A stretch of DNA of 64,000 nt. It comes from Verrucomicrobiota bacterium. GTDB taxonomy: Bacteria > Verrucomicrobiota > Kiritimatiellia > RFP12 > UBA1067. Where the stretch lies: NCBI GenBank assembly GCA_023269675.1, contig JAHFSX010000009.1:91515-155514 (forward strand). The letters run 5' to 3'. Under the pieces are notes generated by a model. The model saw only the letters and a program-made list of their open reading frames with translations, searched no databases and was not told the DNA's origin. Positions 26,382 to 35,084 of this stretch are shown here, one piece after another. The number at the start of each line of letters is the position of its first letter. Positions within the stretch are counted from its first letter, which is position 1. The translations under genes and the position numbers were made by a program.

Positions 26382-26461
26382 GGCCGCCCTCCAAAAAAAG
26401 CCCTCCGCGCCCCGCGCCTACGCGAGAGCCGCGGCGGGCACAAACACAACCGCAATTCAAA

Positions 26462-27052
26462 CTAGGCCGAAGCCTCGGACATGCCAATAATGTCGTCCCC
26501 GACACGCGACACGGTGCGCAGACCGTAATAATTCAGAATACCGGTATAATTAAGCTGCAACCGGTAGTAAGCAGAACCAACATCCGGAGTATAGAGGTTA
26601 GCATCCACCCAACCCCACAACGTGATACCCAACTCCACGCCCGCGATGTACTGGATCGGAATGGATACGGTACGCCAGGCCACATTCATCAATAACACCT
26701 TGAGCCGGTAAACAACAACCGTAGCGAGCGGATCCACCGCATCCATCACCAGCCCCATAATGTATTTGGTCTGAAGAAAGGCCGGATCGTGGATCCACCG
26801 GTACGTCCCGTCGGTCGTGTCCGGCCCGAAAAAGAGCACCTGCCCGGGCCCCACAAACGTGCCCGCAACCTCAGCCTCCGTGATGAAACCGACACCGTCC
26901 TCAGGACCCCGCGCGCCCGCGGCACCCGGAGCGCCCGCCGCACCCGGCTCACCCGGCGCACCCGGAGAGCCCGCCGTACCGGCCGGCCCCTGAGCACCCG
27001 CCGGCCCGACAAGCACAGAACCGACCGGCAAAACCAGAATCGCTTGTTCCAT
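26462..27052 (-). CDS. Collagen-like phage fibre protein
   Basis: A 196-residue protein with a short N-terminal segment, about eleven Gly-X-Y triplets (GAQGPAGTAGSPGAPGEPGA and following) at residues 19-52, and a C-terminal domain of about 140 residues (VLFFGPDTTDGTYRWIHDP ...) that should trimerise and bind a receptor or serve as structural tip. Collagen-like stalks are common in phage tail fibres. GGGAGG lies 6-11 bases upstream of the start. Its place after the adaptor gene suits a virion fibre. Confidence 0.75.
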   Translation of the reverse strand: MEQAILVLPVGSVLVGPAGAQGPAGTAGSPGAPGEPGAAGAPGAAGARGPEDGVGFITEAEVAGTFVGPGQVLFFGPDTTDGTYRWIHDPAFLQTKYIMGLVMDAVDPLATVVVYRLKVLLMNVAWRTVSIPIQYIAGVELGITLWGWVDANLYTPDVGSAYYRLQLNYTGILNYYGLRTVSRVGDDIIGMSEASA

Positions 27053-27096
27053 AAAAACCTCCCAACGTTTACCAACACCTCATCCAAAAAAGGCTG

Positions 27097-27339
27097 TTAC
27101 TCGTAAGTCAGCGCCGCCAGCAACTCGCCGCTCACACCCGGAGCCCGGAGCCCGGAACAGTGTTTGATGCGCCGGCCGGTCGTGCCGATCGGATAGACCG
27201 CACTGCAGATCCAGGCGGCCTCCGTGGCGTCCGCGCCCCGCGGAGCCTCGGCAATATACTCGACCCCGTCAACCACAACATCAATCAGCGCCGCGCCGCG
27301 CTTGATGCGGTCACAGGCATAGATATCGAGAACGGACAT
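27097..27339 (-). CDS. Small phage protein, unknown function
   Basis: An 80-residue protein preceded by GGAGG. No motif recognised. It contains VVDGVEYIAEAP and ICSAVYPIGTTGRRIKHC, suggesting a small beta-rich fold. It sits between adaptor and fibre genes in the structural operon, so a virion or assembly role is likely. Confidence 0.6.
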   Translation of the reverse strand: MSVLDIYACDRIKRGAALIDVVVDGVEYIAEAPRGADATEAAWICSAVYPIGTTGRRIKHCSGLRAPGVSGELLAALTYE

Positions 27340-27419
27340 AGAAACCTCCTTGGAGAAGTGCGTCAGTTCATTAGTTCATTGGTGCGTTAGTGAAAAAGAC
27401 CCGAAGAAACAGCGATCAA

Positions 27420-28079
27420 TCAACCGAAAAACGATTCCGTCGGAACCTGCTGCGCATCGGCCTCAGCCGAAGCGGTCTCATTAACGACCGAAGCCGCCGC
27501 CAACGCGTCGCCCGTGGCGAACGCCTCGGTACAGCCCGCGGAATTGGCGTCGAAACGGTACATCTCGCCCAGGACGAAATAGTAAAGCGCGCCCTCGCAC
27601 CGGCTCAAAAGAATGGAATCGGCAGCCGCCAACTCGACGAACCGGCGCACGCCGCTCACGGTGAGCGTCAGCGCCGCCGAAGGCATCGGCGCGAGCCTGA
27701 TCCGCCGCACCGGCTTGGTGTCCGCGTCCACGCCATCGGCCAGCGCCACATACCGGCAGGGCGTGCCGGAAGAGAGCAGATACACCGGGGAAAAATCGGC
27801 GGCCGTCGCGTCGCAAAGGGGGAGCAGCGCGCCGTTGGCGTCGCGCACCGTCAGGATACCGTCCAACGCGGTCGGCAGAGCGACCACACCGTCACCCGCA
27901 GCGACCGAAACCGAAACGTCCGCCAAAACCAGTTCGCGGTAGGGAAACAGCCGCCAGAGATAAAGATACCAGCGGTTCAGATCCGCGAGCCCCATGGACG
28001 CCAGACCGTCCGGCACCGCGCCGGCCACGCACAAACCCGCCTTGACGGCAGCCTTTTCGACCAATGCGGATGCGAGCAT
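27420..28079 (-). CDS. Putative head-tail adaptor/connector protein
   Basis: A 219-residue protein (start at 28079, preceded by GGGGG; a longer frame begins at 28145). The N-terminal helical part (EKAAVKAGLCVAG... LADLNRWYLYLWRLFPYRELV) and the following beta-rich region resemble podovirus adaptor or tail-tube A (gp4/gp11-like) proteins, which close the portal after packaging. The match is by pattern and by position two genes after the capsid gene; it is not certain. Confidence 0.55.
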   Translation of the reverse strand: MLASALVEKAAVKAGLCVAGAVPDGLASMGLADLNRWYLYLWRLFPYRELVLADVSVSVAAGDGVVALPTALDGILTVRDANGALLPLCDATAADFSPVYLLSSGTPCRYVALADGVDADTKPVRRIRLAPMPSAALTLTVSGVRRFVELAAADSILLSRCEGALYYFVLGEMYRFDANSAGCTEAFATGDALAAASVVNETASAEADAQQVPTESFFG

Positions 28080-28148
28080 GACAAACCCCCAAAAAAAGCC
28101 CCGCGCCGGCAGAAAGGGACCGGCGCGGGGCAGGCACCCGCCCAAAAC

Positions 28149-28730
28149 TTAGAACCAATACTCGACCAGCGCGGCGGCGATGGTCGTCTTGTTGCTCGTC
28201 GCGACGAGCTCGAAGAGGATCGGGCAACCCGTGTCGCCGCAAACGAAATCCTCGACCGTCACGGCCGCGGAGCCGATCGTCGGCAGACCGTCGATCACAT
28301 CCTCGGCCGGCACCACAACGAACGCGCGCGTGTTCGCGGGGATGTCCACGCCGACCGCCGTGATCGTGGCGTTGCAGTACATCAGGCCCGTGCCGGCGTT
28401 CGCGTAGGTCGCGCTGACCAGCACCCAGCCAGACCCCGTGAGCAGCAACAGCTTGTCGGTCGAGGCCAGCGTGTGGCCCTTGAAGACGTGGCCGTTGGCC
28501 ACATCCACCGGGACCTTAACGACCGTGCCGGCCGCGAGCAGCTTCTCGACCATGGCAAACGTCCGGCCAGCCTTCGGCACATAGAACTTGGCCGCGCAAG
28601 CGGCATCGTTGCCGAGGGCCGAGAAGCGGCGGACAACCGCCTTGGCCTTCTGGAACTCCGGCACGACAACGGCAACGGCCGTCGCGCTGGTGGCGACCCC
28701 GGAAACCGTGGTGACATTGATCTTATCCAT
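28149..28730 (-). CDS. Phage structural protein, possibly head decoration
   Basis: A 193-residue protein starting MDKINVTTVSGVATSATAVAV. It alternates beta-strand-like segments, has a KTTIAAALVEYWF end and no membrane segment. GGAG stands 6-9 bases before the start. It directly follows the major capsid gene and is therefore a candidate decoration or minor head protein. I do not recognise a family. Confidence 0.6.
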   Translation of the reverse strand: MDKINVTTVSGVATSATAVAVVVPEFQKAKAVVRRFSALGNDAACAAKFYVPKAGRTFAMVEKLLAAGTVVKVPVDVANGHVFKGHTLASTDKLLLLTGSGWVLVSATYANAGTGLMYCNATITAVGVDIPANTRAFVVVPAEDVIDGLPTIGSAAVTVEDFVCGDTGCPILFELVATSNKTTIAAALVEYWF

Positions 28731-28755
28731 GATGAACTCCTTAGGAATTGTGAGA

Positions 28756-28840
28756 TTAACCACCAAGACACCAAGGACACGAAGAACACGAAGTTTAAAT
28801 TCTTGGAGCCCCTTGGCGCTCTCCGTGCCTTGGCGGTGGA
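28756..28840. repeat. CCACCAAG-type dispersed palindrome inside the capsid operon
   Basis: Arms CCACCAAGACACCAAGGACAC and CGTGCCTTGGCGGTGG frame an 85-bp imperfect palindrome between the capsid gene stop and the next start. A relative is in host DNA at 57419-57499. As RNA it would fold into a long hairpin and could lower expression of genes after the capsid gene. Confidence 0.7.
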
Positions 28841-28848
28841 TATCGGGT

Positions 28849-29928
28849 TTACGCGGTTTCGTCGGGCAGATCCGCGACGGTCTCGTCGAACGCCGAGGTG
28901 AACGCGAGGTTCACGCCGAAGTCGCGCACCGTCACCATCGCCTGCATCGGGAAACGCAGGGCGCAGGTCACCTTGTTGCCGGTAACCGTGATGTCCTGCA
29001 CCTTGAACGAGGGCGCCAGCAGCTTGCGCTGCTCGGAACCGGCCTCGCCGAGATCCAGATACCCGAACGAATTCGCGCCGAACAGATGACAGACGCGCAC
29101 CTTGCCGGTGTTCTTGCGGGTCTCAAGCACACCGCCCTCGGAGGGCAGCTTGCAGCGGTAACCGTCCGACTGGACGCGGAACGCGACGCCGGCATAGTCC
29201 ACCGCGGAACCGGAGGCGAACATCTTCTGGCTCGAATCCTCGACGCGCTTGATGGCGTCCATGAATTTCGAGTCGCCCAGCGTCAGCTGCTGGATCCCGG
29301 CCGAGTCGATCACGCACACGACGCGGTCGTTGATCAGCGGCACATTGCCGTTGCGCAACAGCGCCGAGGCGCGCACGATGTCCGCCAAGGTTAGGAACGA
29401 ATCCGCCTTGAGCGCCGAGAATCCCGCCACGCCGCCCGCGTAGATCGTGCGGAAGGGCGCAGGCGCCTTGACGTAGGTGTTCGACAGGTTCGTCATGGCG
29501 AGCCCGCAGGGCACCACCATGCGGTCATTGACGACCGTGTGGATCATGCGCCGCGCCCACGTGACGAGCCGTTTCTTGGTCAGCGGGAGCATGTCCGCCG
29601 GATCCTGCTCGATCAGCCGGGGGCGAAGTTCGAGGAAACCGGCCAGCTCCTGCAGCGACACCTGGAAAGCGTCGTCCTGGAAAACCATCGCCGAGGCCGG
29701 CTCCTCGTCGTCGTTGTACATCTGCGGGGAGTCGCTGGTCGTCATCACCGACAACGGCAACTCGCCCAAAACGCGGAACTGCACGAACGTGCCGTTCTTG
29801 GGCGCGAGCTTCGCCTTGACGCCCATTTCCGAATTGGCCAAGGGAGTCTCGTACTCCGTGTCGGCGATCTCCGTGAAAGCGCGGTCAAAATAACCTTGAA
29901 CCGTGCCCTTCATCGTATCGAGGTCCAT
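28849..29928 (-). CDS. Major capsid protein (N4-gp56-like family)
   Basis: A 359-residue protein lying directly after a scaffold-like gene in the operon. Segments such as FQVSLQELAGFLELRPRLIEQDPADMLPLTKKRLVTWARRMIHTVVNDRMV, NLSNTYVKAPA, TLADIVRASALLRNGNVPLINDRVVCVIDSAGIQQL and the beta-rich C-terminus ending in the capsid-like CALRFPMQAMVTVRDFG fit an HK97-fold capsid protein of the N4-gp56-like kind. GGAG lies 8-11 bases before the start. Expected to be the most highly expressed structural gene. Confidence 0.8.
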   Translation of the reverse strand: MDLDTMKGTVQGYFDRAFTEIADTEYETPLANSEMGVKAKLAPKNGTFVQFRVLGELPLSVMTTSDSPQMYNDDEEPASAMVFQDDAFQVSLQELAGFLELRPRLIEQDPADMLPLTKKRLVTWARRMIHTVVNDRMVVPCGLAMTNLSNTYVKAPAPFRTIYAGGVAGFSALKADSFLTLADIVRASALLRNGNVPLINDRVVCVIDSAGIQQLTLGDSKFMDAIKRVEDSSQKMFASGSAVDYAGVAFRVQSDGYRCKLPSEGGVLETRKNTGKVRVCHLFGANSFGYLDLGEAGSEQRKLLAPSFKVQDITVTGNKVTCALRFPMQAMVTVRDFGVNLAFTSAFDETVADLPDETA

Positions 29929-29938
29929 AATGTATCTC

Positions 29939-30400
29939 CTACTTTGCGAGTTGCTCTTTCAGCCACTCGTCCGCGTTTTGCGCACCCTTGCCCCCACCCC
30001 CGGCCGGGGGCGTGGTGGTTGTTCCAACCAACTTCGAAAGGCGGTCAACCTCCGCCTTGAACGCGTCGCGCTCCTTGAGGGCCGCGTCGCGCTCACCACT
30101 CACCGCCGCAACCTGGCCCTGCAGCGCGTCGCGCTCGCCCGTCACTTTGGCAAACTCCGATTCGCCGGCCTTCTTATCGTCGGCAGCCTTCGCGGCCGCG
30201 GCCTGATCCGCCGCAACCTTGTCCGCGGCAGCCTTGTCGGCCGCCTGCTTGTCGGCCGCCGCCTGATCCGCCGCCGCCTTGTCGGCGACCTCTTTCTCGC
30301 CGGCAGCCTTGAGGGCCGCCAGCTTGTCGGCCTCGCCCTTGTCCGCCGCCGCCTTGTCCGCCGCCGCCTTCTCCGACGCGATTCTCTCTTCCTCGGTCAT
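29939..30400 (-). CDS. Putative capsid scaffolding protein
   Basis: A 153-residue, highly charged protein. Residues 5-75 are repeats of (K/E)AAADKAAAD type, predicting a long helix; residues 80-125 continue as coiled coil, then a TTTTPPAGGGG linker and a short helical end (NADEWLKEQLAK). Composition, length and position immediately before the capsid gene are those of podovirus scaffolds. The low-complexity repeat has probably expanded by slippage. Confidence 0.75.
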   Translation of the reverse strand: MTEEERIASEKAAADKAAADKGEADKLAALKAAGEKEVADKAAADQAAADKQAADKAAADKVAADQAAAAKAADDKKAGESEFAKVTGERDALQGQVAAVSGERDAALKERDAFKAEVDRLSKLVGTTTTPPAGGGGKGAQNADEWLKEQLAK

Positions 30401-30401
30401 A

Positions 30402-30611
30402 TCAAAATCCGTTCGCTTTTTGCCGGAACCCGAAAACCGGGACCGGCGGGGTTACAGAAACAACACGCCCCTCTACTTTAGTGGGGGCATCGTCGCCAAC
30501 TCCGGCAACGGAATCGGCCGCGGAAACCGCCGGAACCGGCTCCGCCGCAGGCACTTCCAGACCGCCAAAAAAAACCGGCGGCTGCGCACCAACAACCTGC
30601 CTCTTTTTCAT
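30402..30611 (-). CDS. Small phage protein, unknown
   Basis: A 69-residue proline- and valine-rich protein without recognised motif. Its start overlaps the preceding gene's stop by 4 bp and it ends one base before the scaffold start, so it is translationally coupled within the structural operon. Confidence 0.5.
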   Translation of the reverse strand: MKKRQVVGAQPPVFFGGLEVPAAEPVPAVSAADSVAGVGDDAPTKVEGRVVSVTPPVPVFGFRQKANGF

Positions 30612-30946
30612 GTTTCCTCGCTTTCAGTTGAAAGCGGCTCGCCCTCACAGGCCAGCCGCTCGATTTCACCGACCATCACCGAAAAACCGCCGGTAACCCC
30701 GTTCTCGAACGCCGTCCGCTCGACCGGCACCAGGGCCCGGCTCACCGCCATGTCATGCAGCGTCAGCAGGAAGCGCCGCCCGCTGGACGTGCGCAGGAAA
30801 GCGTCCAGATTCATCATGTCGGTCTCCCGCCAAGGGCCCGGCGCGACATGCCGCGCGCCAGGCAACACCGGAAGGGCCCGCCGTGCGCCGGCCGAGGCCT
30901 GCCGCACCGGGAAACGCGCCGCCAGAAAAGCAAAGAGCCGCCTCAT
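30608..30946 (-). CDS. Small phage protein between portal and scaffold, unknown
   Basis: A 112-residue protein. The start at 30946 is chosen because it overlaps the portal stop by 4 bp (ATGA); a longer frame to 31285 runs inside the portal gene. The N-terminus is basic with a hydrophobic stretch (MRRLFAFLAARFP), followed by DAFLRTSSGRRFLLTLHDMAVSRAL and an acidic end. A head-assembly role is a guess from position. Confidence 0.6.
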   Translation of the reverse strand: MRRLFAFLAARFPVRQASAGARRALPVLPGARHVAPGPWRETDMMNLDAFLRTSSGRRFLLTLHDMAVSRALVPVERTAFENGVTGGFSVMVGEIERLACEGEPLSTESEET

Positions 30947-32583
30947 ACCGCCACCTCCGTCCCGGCCGCCCGACTTTGGCCGGCACCCGACGACGACATC
31001 AGCCGCCGCGCAAGTTCCGTGTCCATCGTGTTGAAGATCCACATGTAGAAATCGCGCACCGCCACCGGGCCCAACGTGACAGACATGTTTTCGATGATCG
31101 GCGCGAGCTGGCCCAGATTCGTCAACGCGGACAAGGTCCGCTGCTGATTCACCGACCGGCCGGATACGCCCGTCGATATCACAAACTCCGCCGACCAGAC
31201 CGCGGCCGGCAACGCCTTGGAAGCCGACAGGATCAGCCCGCACCGGCCGCCGTTGGCCCGCGCCTGACGGCTCAGGAAGGTCCACATCATCGTGAACATC
31301 TCCGCCCAGGGCTCGGCGAAACGGTCCACCGCATCCGTGCTCATGCCGTGCGCCGTGCCCATGAGCGCGTTTACTTCCGTCGCGGTCTTGCGCTGGTCGC
31401 CGCCGACCACCGAACCGATGAAGCCCTGCTGCGATCCGACGCGCTTCATGGCCAGCGTGCGGGCGTAGTCCTGCTGGTAAACCTGCTCGGTGCCCGGCGA
31501 CTCGAACCAGACCACCTCCTGCTGGCCGATGTTCTCGCCCGCGCGGAAGCGGAAAGGCTGCGCGCCCTTCTGGCCCTTCAGGAACGGCTTGCCCGCGAAG
31601 TCCAAGGCGATCGCGCGCACCGTGCGGAAACTCGACGCCTCGCGCTGGTCATCCTCCAGCGTCTCGGGAATGCCCGTCGAGTTGTAGAAACCCAGCGTGT
31701 CCTCGTTGCGGAACTGCACGAACGGCCACTCGCGCACCGGCGGCTCGCTCTCCACGCCGACCAGCGCCACCCAGATCCAAGGCTTGTCGGAAAGCGGCAC
31801 GTCCGGCAGATCCGGACAGACCAGGCACACGCGCCGGCCCGCGTCCGCGGTCTCGTAGAAAATCTCCCAAACCTCCACGCCCGCGCCCGAATCGTTCAGC
31901 GCCCCCTCCCGGTAACGCGTCCGCACGTCGCCCCGGTCGACACCCGTCGAGGCCGCCTTGCGCTCACCCGCTTTCTTGATCGCCGCCGCGACAACCAGAG
32001 GATTCCACGCGCCGGCCGAGGCCGCGCGCCGGAACTCGGAGAGCGTGAAACGCATCATGTGGCAGACGCGCTCCGCCTGACCCAACTCAAGCGTGGCGGT
32101 CGGCACCACGACCGACAACGCCGAAACCGGATAAAAATTCGGCACCGGCAGCCCACCGCGGCCGGAGGTCTCGATCAGTTTGGCGACCCCGTGGCCGTAC
32201 ATCAGCACATCGTCCACGCACTGCGCGATGCGCGTCCGCGTGCGCGGAATCGACCGCAAATGGAAATCAAACGCCGCCTCGGCCGCCTCCGCGTTCGCGA
32301 GGCCGTCCGCGTCAAGCCCGATGAACTGCGCCAGGCGCGGCGCCTGCCAGAGCGTCGTCACGATCGACTGCTTGAGATCGCGGATGAGATCCGCGACGAT
32401 CGGGTCGGCCAGATTCGGCGCGCCCGGATAGATCGGCTTGTCCGTCGCCACGCGGCGGTAACGCTCCGCCCGGTTCTTCTCCGCCCGCGCGAACCACGTC
32501 CGCCGGTCCACCAGATCACCGTCCACCAAATCCTTGACCGCCTTGAAACGCGTCACATCCGAAAACAGGATCTCACCTTGCAT
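30943..32583 (-). CDS. Portal (head-tail connector) protein
   Basis: A 546-residue protein following the large terminase and preceding scaffold and capsid genes, the usual portal position. Features consistent with a podovirus-type portal are an N-terminal helical region with RTWFARAEKNRAERYRRV, a clip/wing beta region (PNFYPVSALSVVVPTATLE, EVWEIFYETADAGRRVCLV), FVQFRNEDTLGFYNSTGIPETLEDDQREASSFR and the long C-terminal stem/crown helices (KTATEVNALMGTAHG..., VNQQRTLSALTNLGQLAP). The portal forms the dodecameric channel for DNA packaging. Confidence 0.82.
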   Translation of the reverse strand: MQGEILFSDVTRFKAVKDLVDGDLVDRRTWFARAEKNRAERYRRVATDKPIYPGAPNLADPIVADLIRDLKQSIVTTLWQAPRLAQFIGLDADGLANAEAAEAAFDFHLRSIPRTRTRIAQCVDDVLMYGHGVAKLIETSGRGGLPVPNFYPVSALSVVVPTATLELGQAERVCHMMRFTLSEFRRAASAGAWNPLVVAAAIKKAGERKAASTGVDRGDVRTRYREGALNDSGAGVEVWEIFYETADAGRRVCLVCPDLPDVPLSDKPWIWVALVGVESEPPVREWPFVQFRNEDTLGFYNSTGIPETLEDDQREASSFRTVRAIALDFAGKPFLKGQKGAQPFRFRAGENIGQQEVVWFESPGTEQVYQQDYARTLAMKRVGSQQGFIGSVVGGDQRKTATEVNALMGTAHGMSTDAVDRFAEPWAEMFTMMWTFLSRQARANGGRCGLILSASKALPAAVWSAEFVISTGVSGRSVNQQRTLSALTNLGQLAPIIENMSVTLGPVAVRDFYMWIFNTMDTELARRLMSSSGAGQSRAAGTEVAV

Positions 32584-32598
32584 AACAACCCCCGATCA

Positions 32599-32901
32599 TC
32601 AAATGAACTGGTCCAATGAAACACACGGAATCCCCAAGGCCCGCGCCAACGCGACCTCGGCCAACGCCCCCGGGCTCGACTCCCAGCCGGGCAAAAGAAC
32701 AACCAGCGCGGAAACGAAAAGCGCGTCGATACACTCGCGCATATACCAGGCATAAGACCGGCCGCCGGCCAACACCGCCGGATTCCAGATCCGGGCCCCG
32801 TGCCGCCGCTCATGCACAAACACCTGAGCCTGGGCGAAACGCACCCGGTAATCCGGCGCGCCGGCGATCGGGCCCGAAAGGAAAACGTCGTAGGCGTTCA
32901 T
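32599..32901 (-). CDS. DUF4406 (nucleoside deoxyribosyltransferase-like) protein
   Basis: A 100-residue protein with the DUF4406 pattern: VFLSGPIAGAPDYRVRFAQA, WNPAVL, YMRECIDAL, VVLLPGWESSPGALAEVALARALG. These phage proteins share the nucleoside 2-deoxyribosyltransferase fold and may act on nucleotides; no activity is proven for most. It overlaps the terminase stop by 4 bp. Insertion of such a gene between terminase and portal is common. Confidence 0.85.
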   Translation of the reverse strand: MNAYDVFLSGPIAGAPDYRVRFAQAQVFVHERRHGARIWNPAVLAGGRSYAWYMRECIDALFVSALVVLLPGWESSPGALAEVALARALGIPCVSLDQFI

Positions 32902-34340
32902 GCGTCCTCCCCACGGTCATAGGGCCCGGCCGCGAACTCGAAACGCTCGCGCCGCGTCCGCGTCGGCGAGGTGATGTCCGACCGGTCCTCGGGCGCGGCC
33001 GTGAGCGCCGCGAAATCGAAATCGTAAAACAGCATCATCAGCGCGTCGGCGCGGTTCGGCGAACGCGGAAACTTTTTCTTGTCGACCAGCTGCAGCGGCG
33101 AACTGTCCGCATCGTATTTGATGAACGCCAACTCTTCGCGCAGCGTATCGTCATCCGGCAGAATCACGCGCCCCTGCCGGATCAGCTTCGAGAGATTGAA
33201 ATAGCCCTCGGCCCGCATGTTCGCGAACATCTTCGGATCCCGCGGCCGGCCGTTGAAATCAAAACGCCGCACCGAAACAACCTCCACACCATCCGAAACA
33301 CCGGCGGCGTAAAGATGATCGATATGATTATTCACCGCCTGCCCGATGCCGCCATCGTCCGAATAGCAGGCGGACGGCACGATGCCGCAGAGCGCCAGAT
33401 GATCTTTCAAGACCACCGCCTGATCCAACTCGTCCTTGAGGAAACCGGTCCACTCGAACCAGGCGCGGTTGCCGTCGCTCACCGCCAACACCTGTTCGTC
33501 GCCGCCGCCGGAATTGTCGAAACCGGCGTGGGCATACTGCCCGCGCCCGACGTGCGCCACGTCGCCGTGCATCGCCGCGTCCACGCACACCATGTCGAAA
33601 AGATGGCCCTGACCAGCCGAGACGAAATCCGCATAGATCATCGACTGGACCAACTCGGGCCGCAGATTGTGGATCTGGTGTTCAAGATCGGCCCGCTTCA
33701 CCGGATCGGACCAGAGGTGCGGACAATCCGAAGCCGGCACGCGGAATCCCTGCCACCGCTTGGAGTATTTATGAAACAGATCATAGAAAGGACCGTGCGC
33801 GGACCCCGGCGAAGACAGACAGATCCAGCGCGTCGCGTGGGCCCGCTCGAAGGCGTCGTAAATTGACTGCGGCAAGGTCTTGGCCTCGTCCATGATGATC
33901 AGGAGTTTCGAACCGACCGGCGCATGCCAGCCCTCGGCCTTGCCGGGATCGCTCGCAGAAAACGAAACGAGCCGACTGTTCAAGCCCGCAAACCGGCCCC
34001 ACCCGTCGCCGAACTCCCAACCCGGATCCAAAAGTTTCGAACACCGGACCAGATGCGGATGAAGCTGCTCCTTGAGCTGCCGGTAGGAGCCGGAAGTCGT
34101 GACCGTCAGCGAATCCTTCTGCGTCTCCATGTGCCACAGGATCAGCGCAACCATCAGCGTCGAGGTCTTGCCGGATTCGTTGCAGGTACGCACCGCCACC
34201 CGCGCACCTTCAAGCGACATGGCGTCCAAAACACGAATCTGCCAAGGATAAAGCGACATGTGGAGCCGCCCGGCGGCGTACCCGTCGGGAAAGGCCATCG
34301 CCATCACATCCGCCTCGGACAATTTGCAAGAAGACTTCAT
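32898..34340 (-). CDS. terL: Terminase large subunit
   Basis: A 480-residue packaging motor. The ATPase domain has Walker A VRTCNESGKTS (GKT at residues 57-59), Walker B LLIIMDEAKT near residue 145 and the coupling SSPG motif. The C-terminal RNase H-like nuclease domain shows FDNSGGGDEQVLAV (first aspartate), CYSDDGGIGQAV (second) and ADALMMLFYD (last aspartate pair). It overlaps both neighbours by 4 bp. The small subunit gene lies 5.2 kb upstream, across a non-coding island, which is abnormal. Confidence 0.93.
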   Translation of the reverse strand: MKSSCKLSEADVMAMAFPDGYAAGRLHMSLYPWQIRVLDAMSLEGARVAVRTCNESGKTSTLMVALILWHMETQKDSLTVTTSGSYRQLKEQLHPHLVRCSKLLDPGWEFGDGWGRFAGLNSRLVSFSASDPGKAEGWHAPVGSKLLIIMDEAKTLPQSIYDAFERAHATRWICLSSPGSAHGPFYDLFHKYSKRWQGFRVPASDCPHLWSDPVKRADLEHQIHNLRPELVQSMIYADFVSAGQGHLFDMVCVDAAMHGDVAHVGRGQYAHAGFDNSGGGDEQVLAVSDGNRAWFEWTGFLKDELDQAVVLKDHLALCGIVPSACYSDDGGIGQAVNNHIDHLYAAGVSDGVEVVSVRRFDFNGRPRDPKMFANMRAEGYFNLSKLIRQGRVILPDDDTLREELAFIKYDADSSPLQLVDKKKFPRSPNRADALMMLFYDFDFAALTAAPEDRSDITSPTRTRRERFEFAAGPYDRGEDA

Positions 34341-34735
34341 TGCATCGTGCGCCTCTGCTTGGAAACCGCTCCAGGGACAAATTTTTCGAACCGGATCAAC
34401 GCCTTCCGCACCGTTTCGCGACTCACGCCGACCAAGGCCGCAATCTCATCAACGGCACCCAAAGGCACCCGGCCCTCAAACCGCTCGAAAATGGTCAACA
34501 CCGCCCGCCGCTCGCCGTCGGGCGCTTCGCAGATCCACCGCGTCAAAGCCAACAGCCCGCACCGCTGCACCTTGTTGGCCTGCGCACACCAACACACGTA
34601 CCGCATCAGCAGCACGCCCTTGCCGGAAACCGCGGGCTCGTCGTAAAACCGATCCGGCTCCACCAAGGGAAAAACCGGACGGGGATCAGGCAAATCCTCA
34701 TCACGCCCCAGCAGATCGTCGCCGTTACCGCCCAT
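34337..34735 (-). CDS. Helix-turn-helix protein directly before the large terminase
   Basis: A 132-residue protein. Residues about 75-125 form a winged-helix-like domain (VPLGAVDEIAALVGVSRETVRKALIRFEKF), and the N-terminal half has VSGKGVLLMRYVCWCAQANKVQRCGLLALTRWICEA. GAGGG lies before the start at 34735; an upstream in-frame ATG at 34771 has a weaker context. It could be a late-gene regulator or a replication-initiator-like fragment; it overlaps terL by 4 bp. A candidate operator (34790-34802) is just upstream. Confidence 0.7.
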   Translation of the reverse strand: MGGNGDDLLGRDEDLPDPRPVFPLVEPDRFYDEPAVSGKGVLLMRYVCWCAQANKVQRCGLLALTRWICEAPDGERRAVLTIFERFEGRVPLGAVDEIAALVGVSRETVRKALIRFEKFVPGAVSKQRRTMQ

Positions 34736-34783
34736 AAACCGCCCTCCGATGCCGCGAATGATGCACAACACACGCCAACATTG

Positions 34784-34802
34784 TCAACTAGCAAATGTTA
34801 GT
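34784..34802 (-). promoter_or_regulatory. Candidate late promoter with TAGCAAATGTTAG operator
   Basis: On the reverse strand TTGACA (complement of 34784-34789) stands about 50 bases before the 34735 start, directly beside the near-palindrome CTAACATTTGCTAG (34789-34802). The same motif occurs at 40187-40199 and 49595-49607, suggesting one regulator for the late, replication and early-left transcripts. Confidence 0.5.
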
Positions 34803-35084
34803 CGCACATATCGGCTAACATGAAAAACGAGCCAACCACATATCTCTTTCTCTTAAATCTAAATGCTCTATAAGGTGCAAACCGGAACGAGAGGGAAAAT
34901 CTCCCCCCTTAAGAAGGGAATAAAGAACCTGGAACACCCGTACGGAGGGAGAATCTCCCTAGGTCCAAAAAGAACACGAAGACGAACACCGCAACCCATA
35001 CGCGCACTGAAAAACCCGAACCTTCCGGGGTAGGATCAGACAGGCTCGTTCCGGAAAAAAGACATCGAAATAGCTGTTAGGGGG

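Noticed and set aside
30947-31285. Longer start for the small gene after the portal
   Set aside because: It would lie wholly inside the portal gene; the ATGA overlap at 30943-30946 is the natural coupled start.
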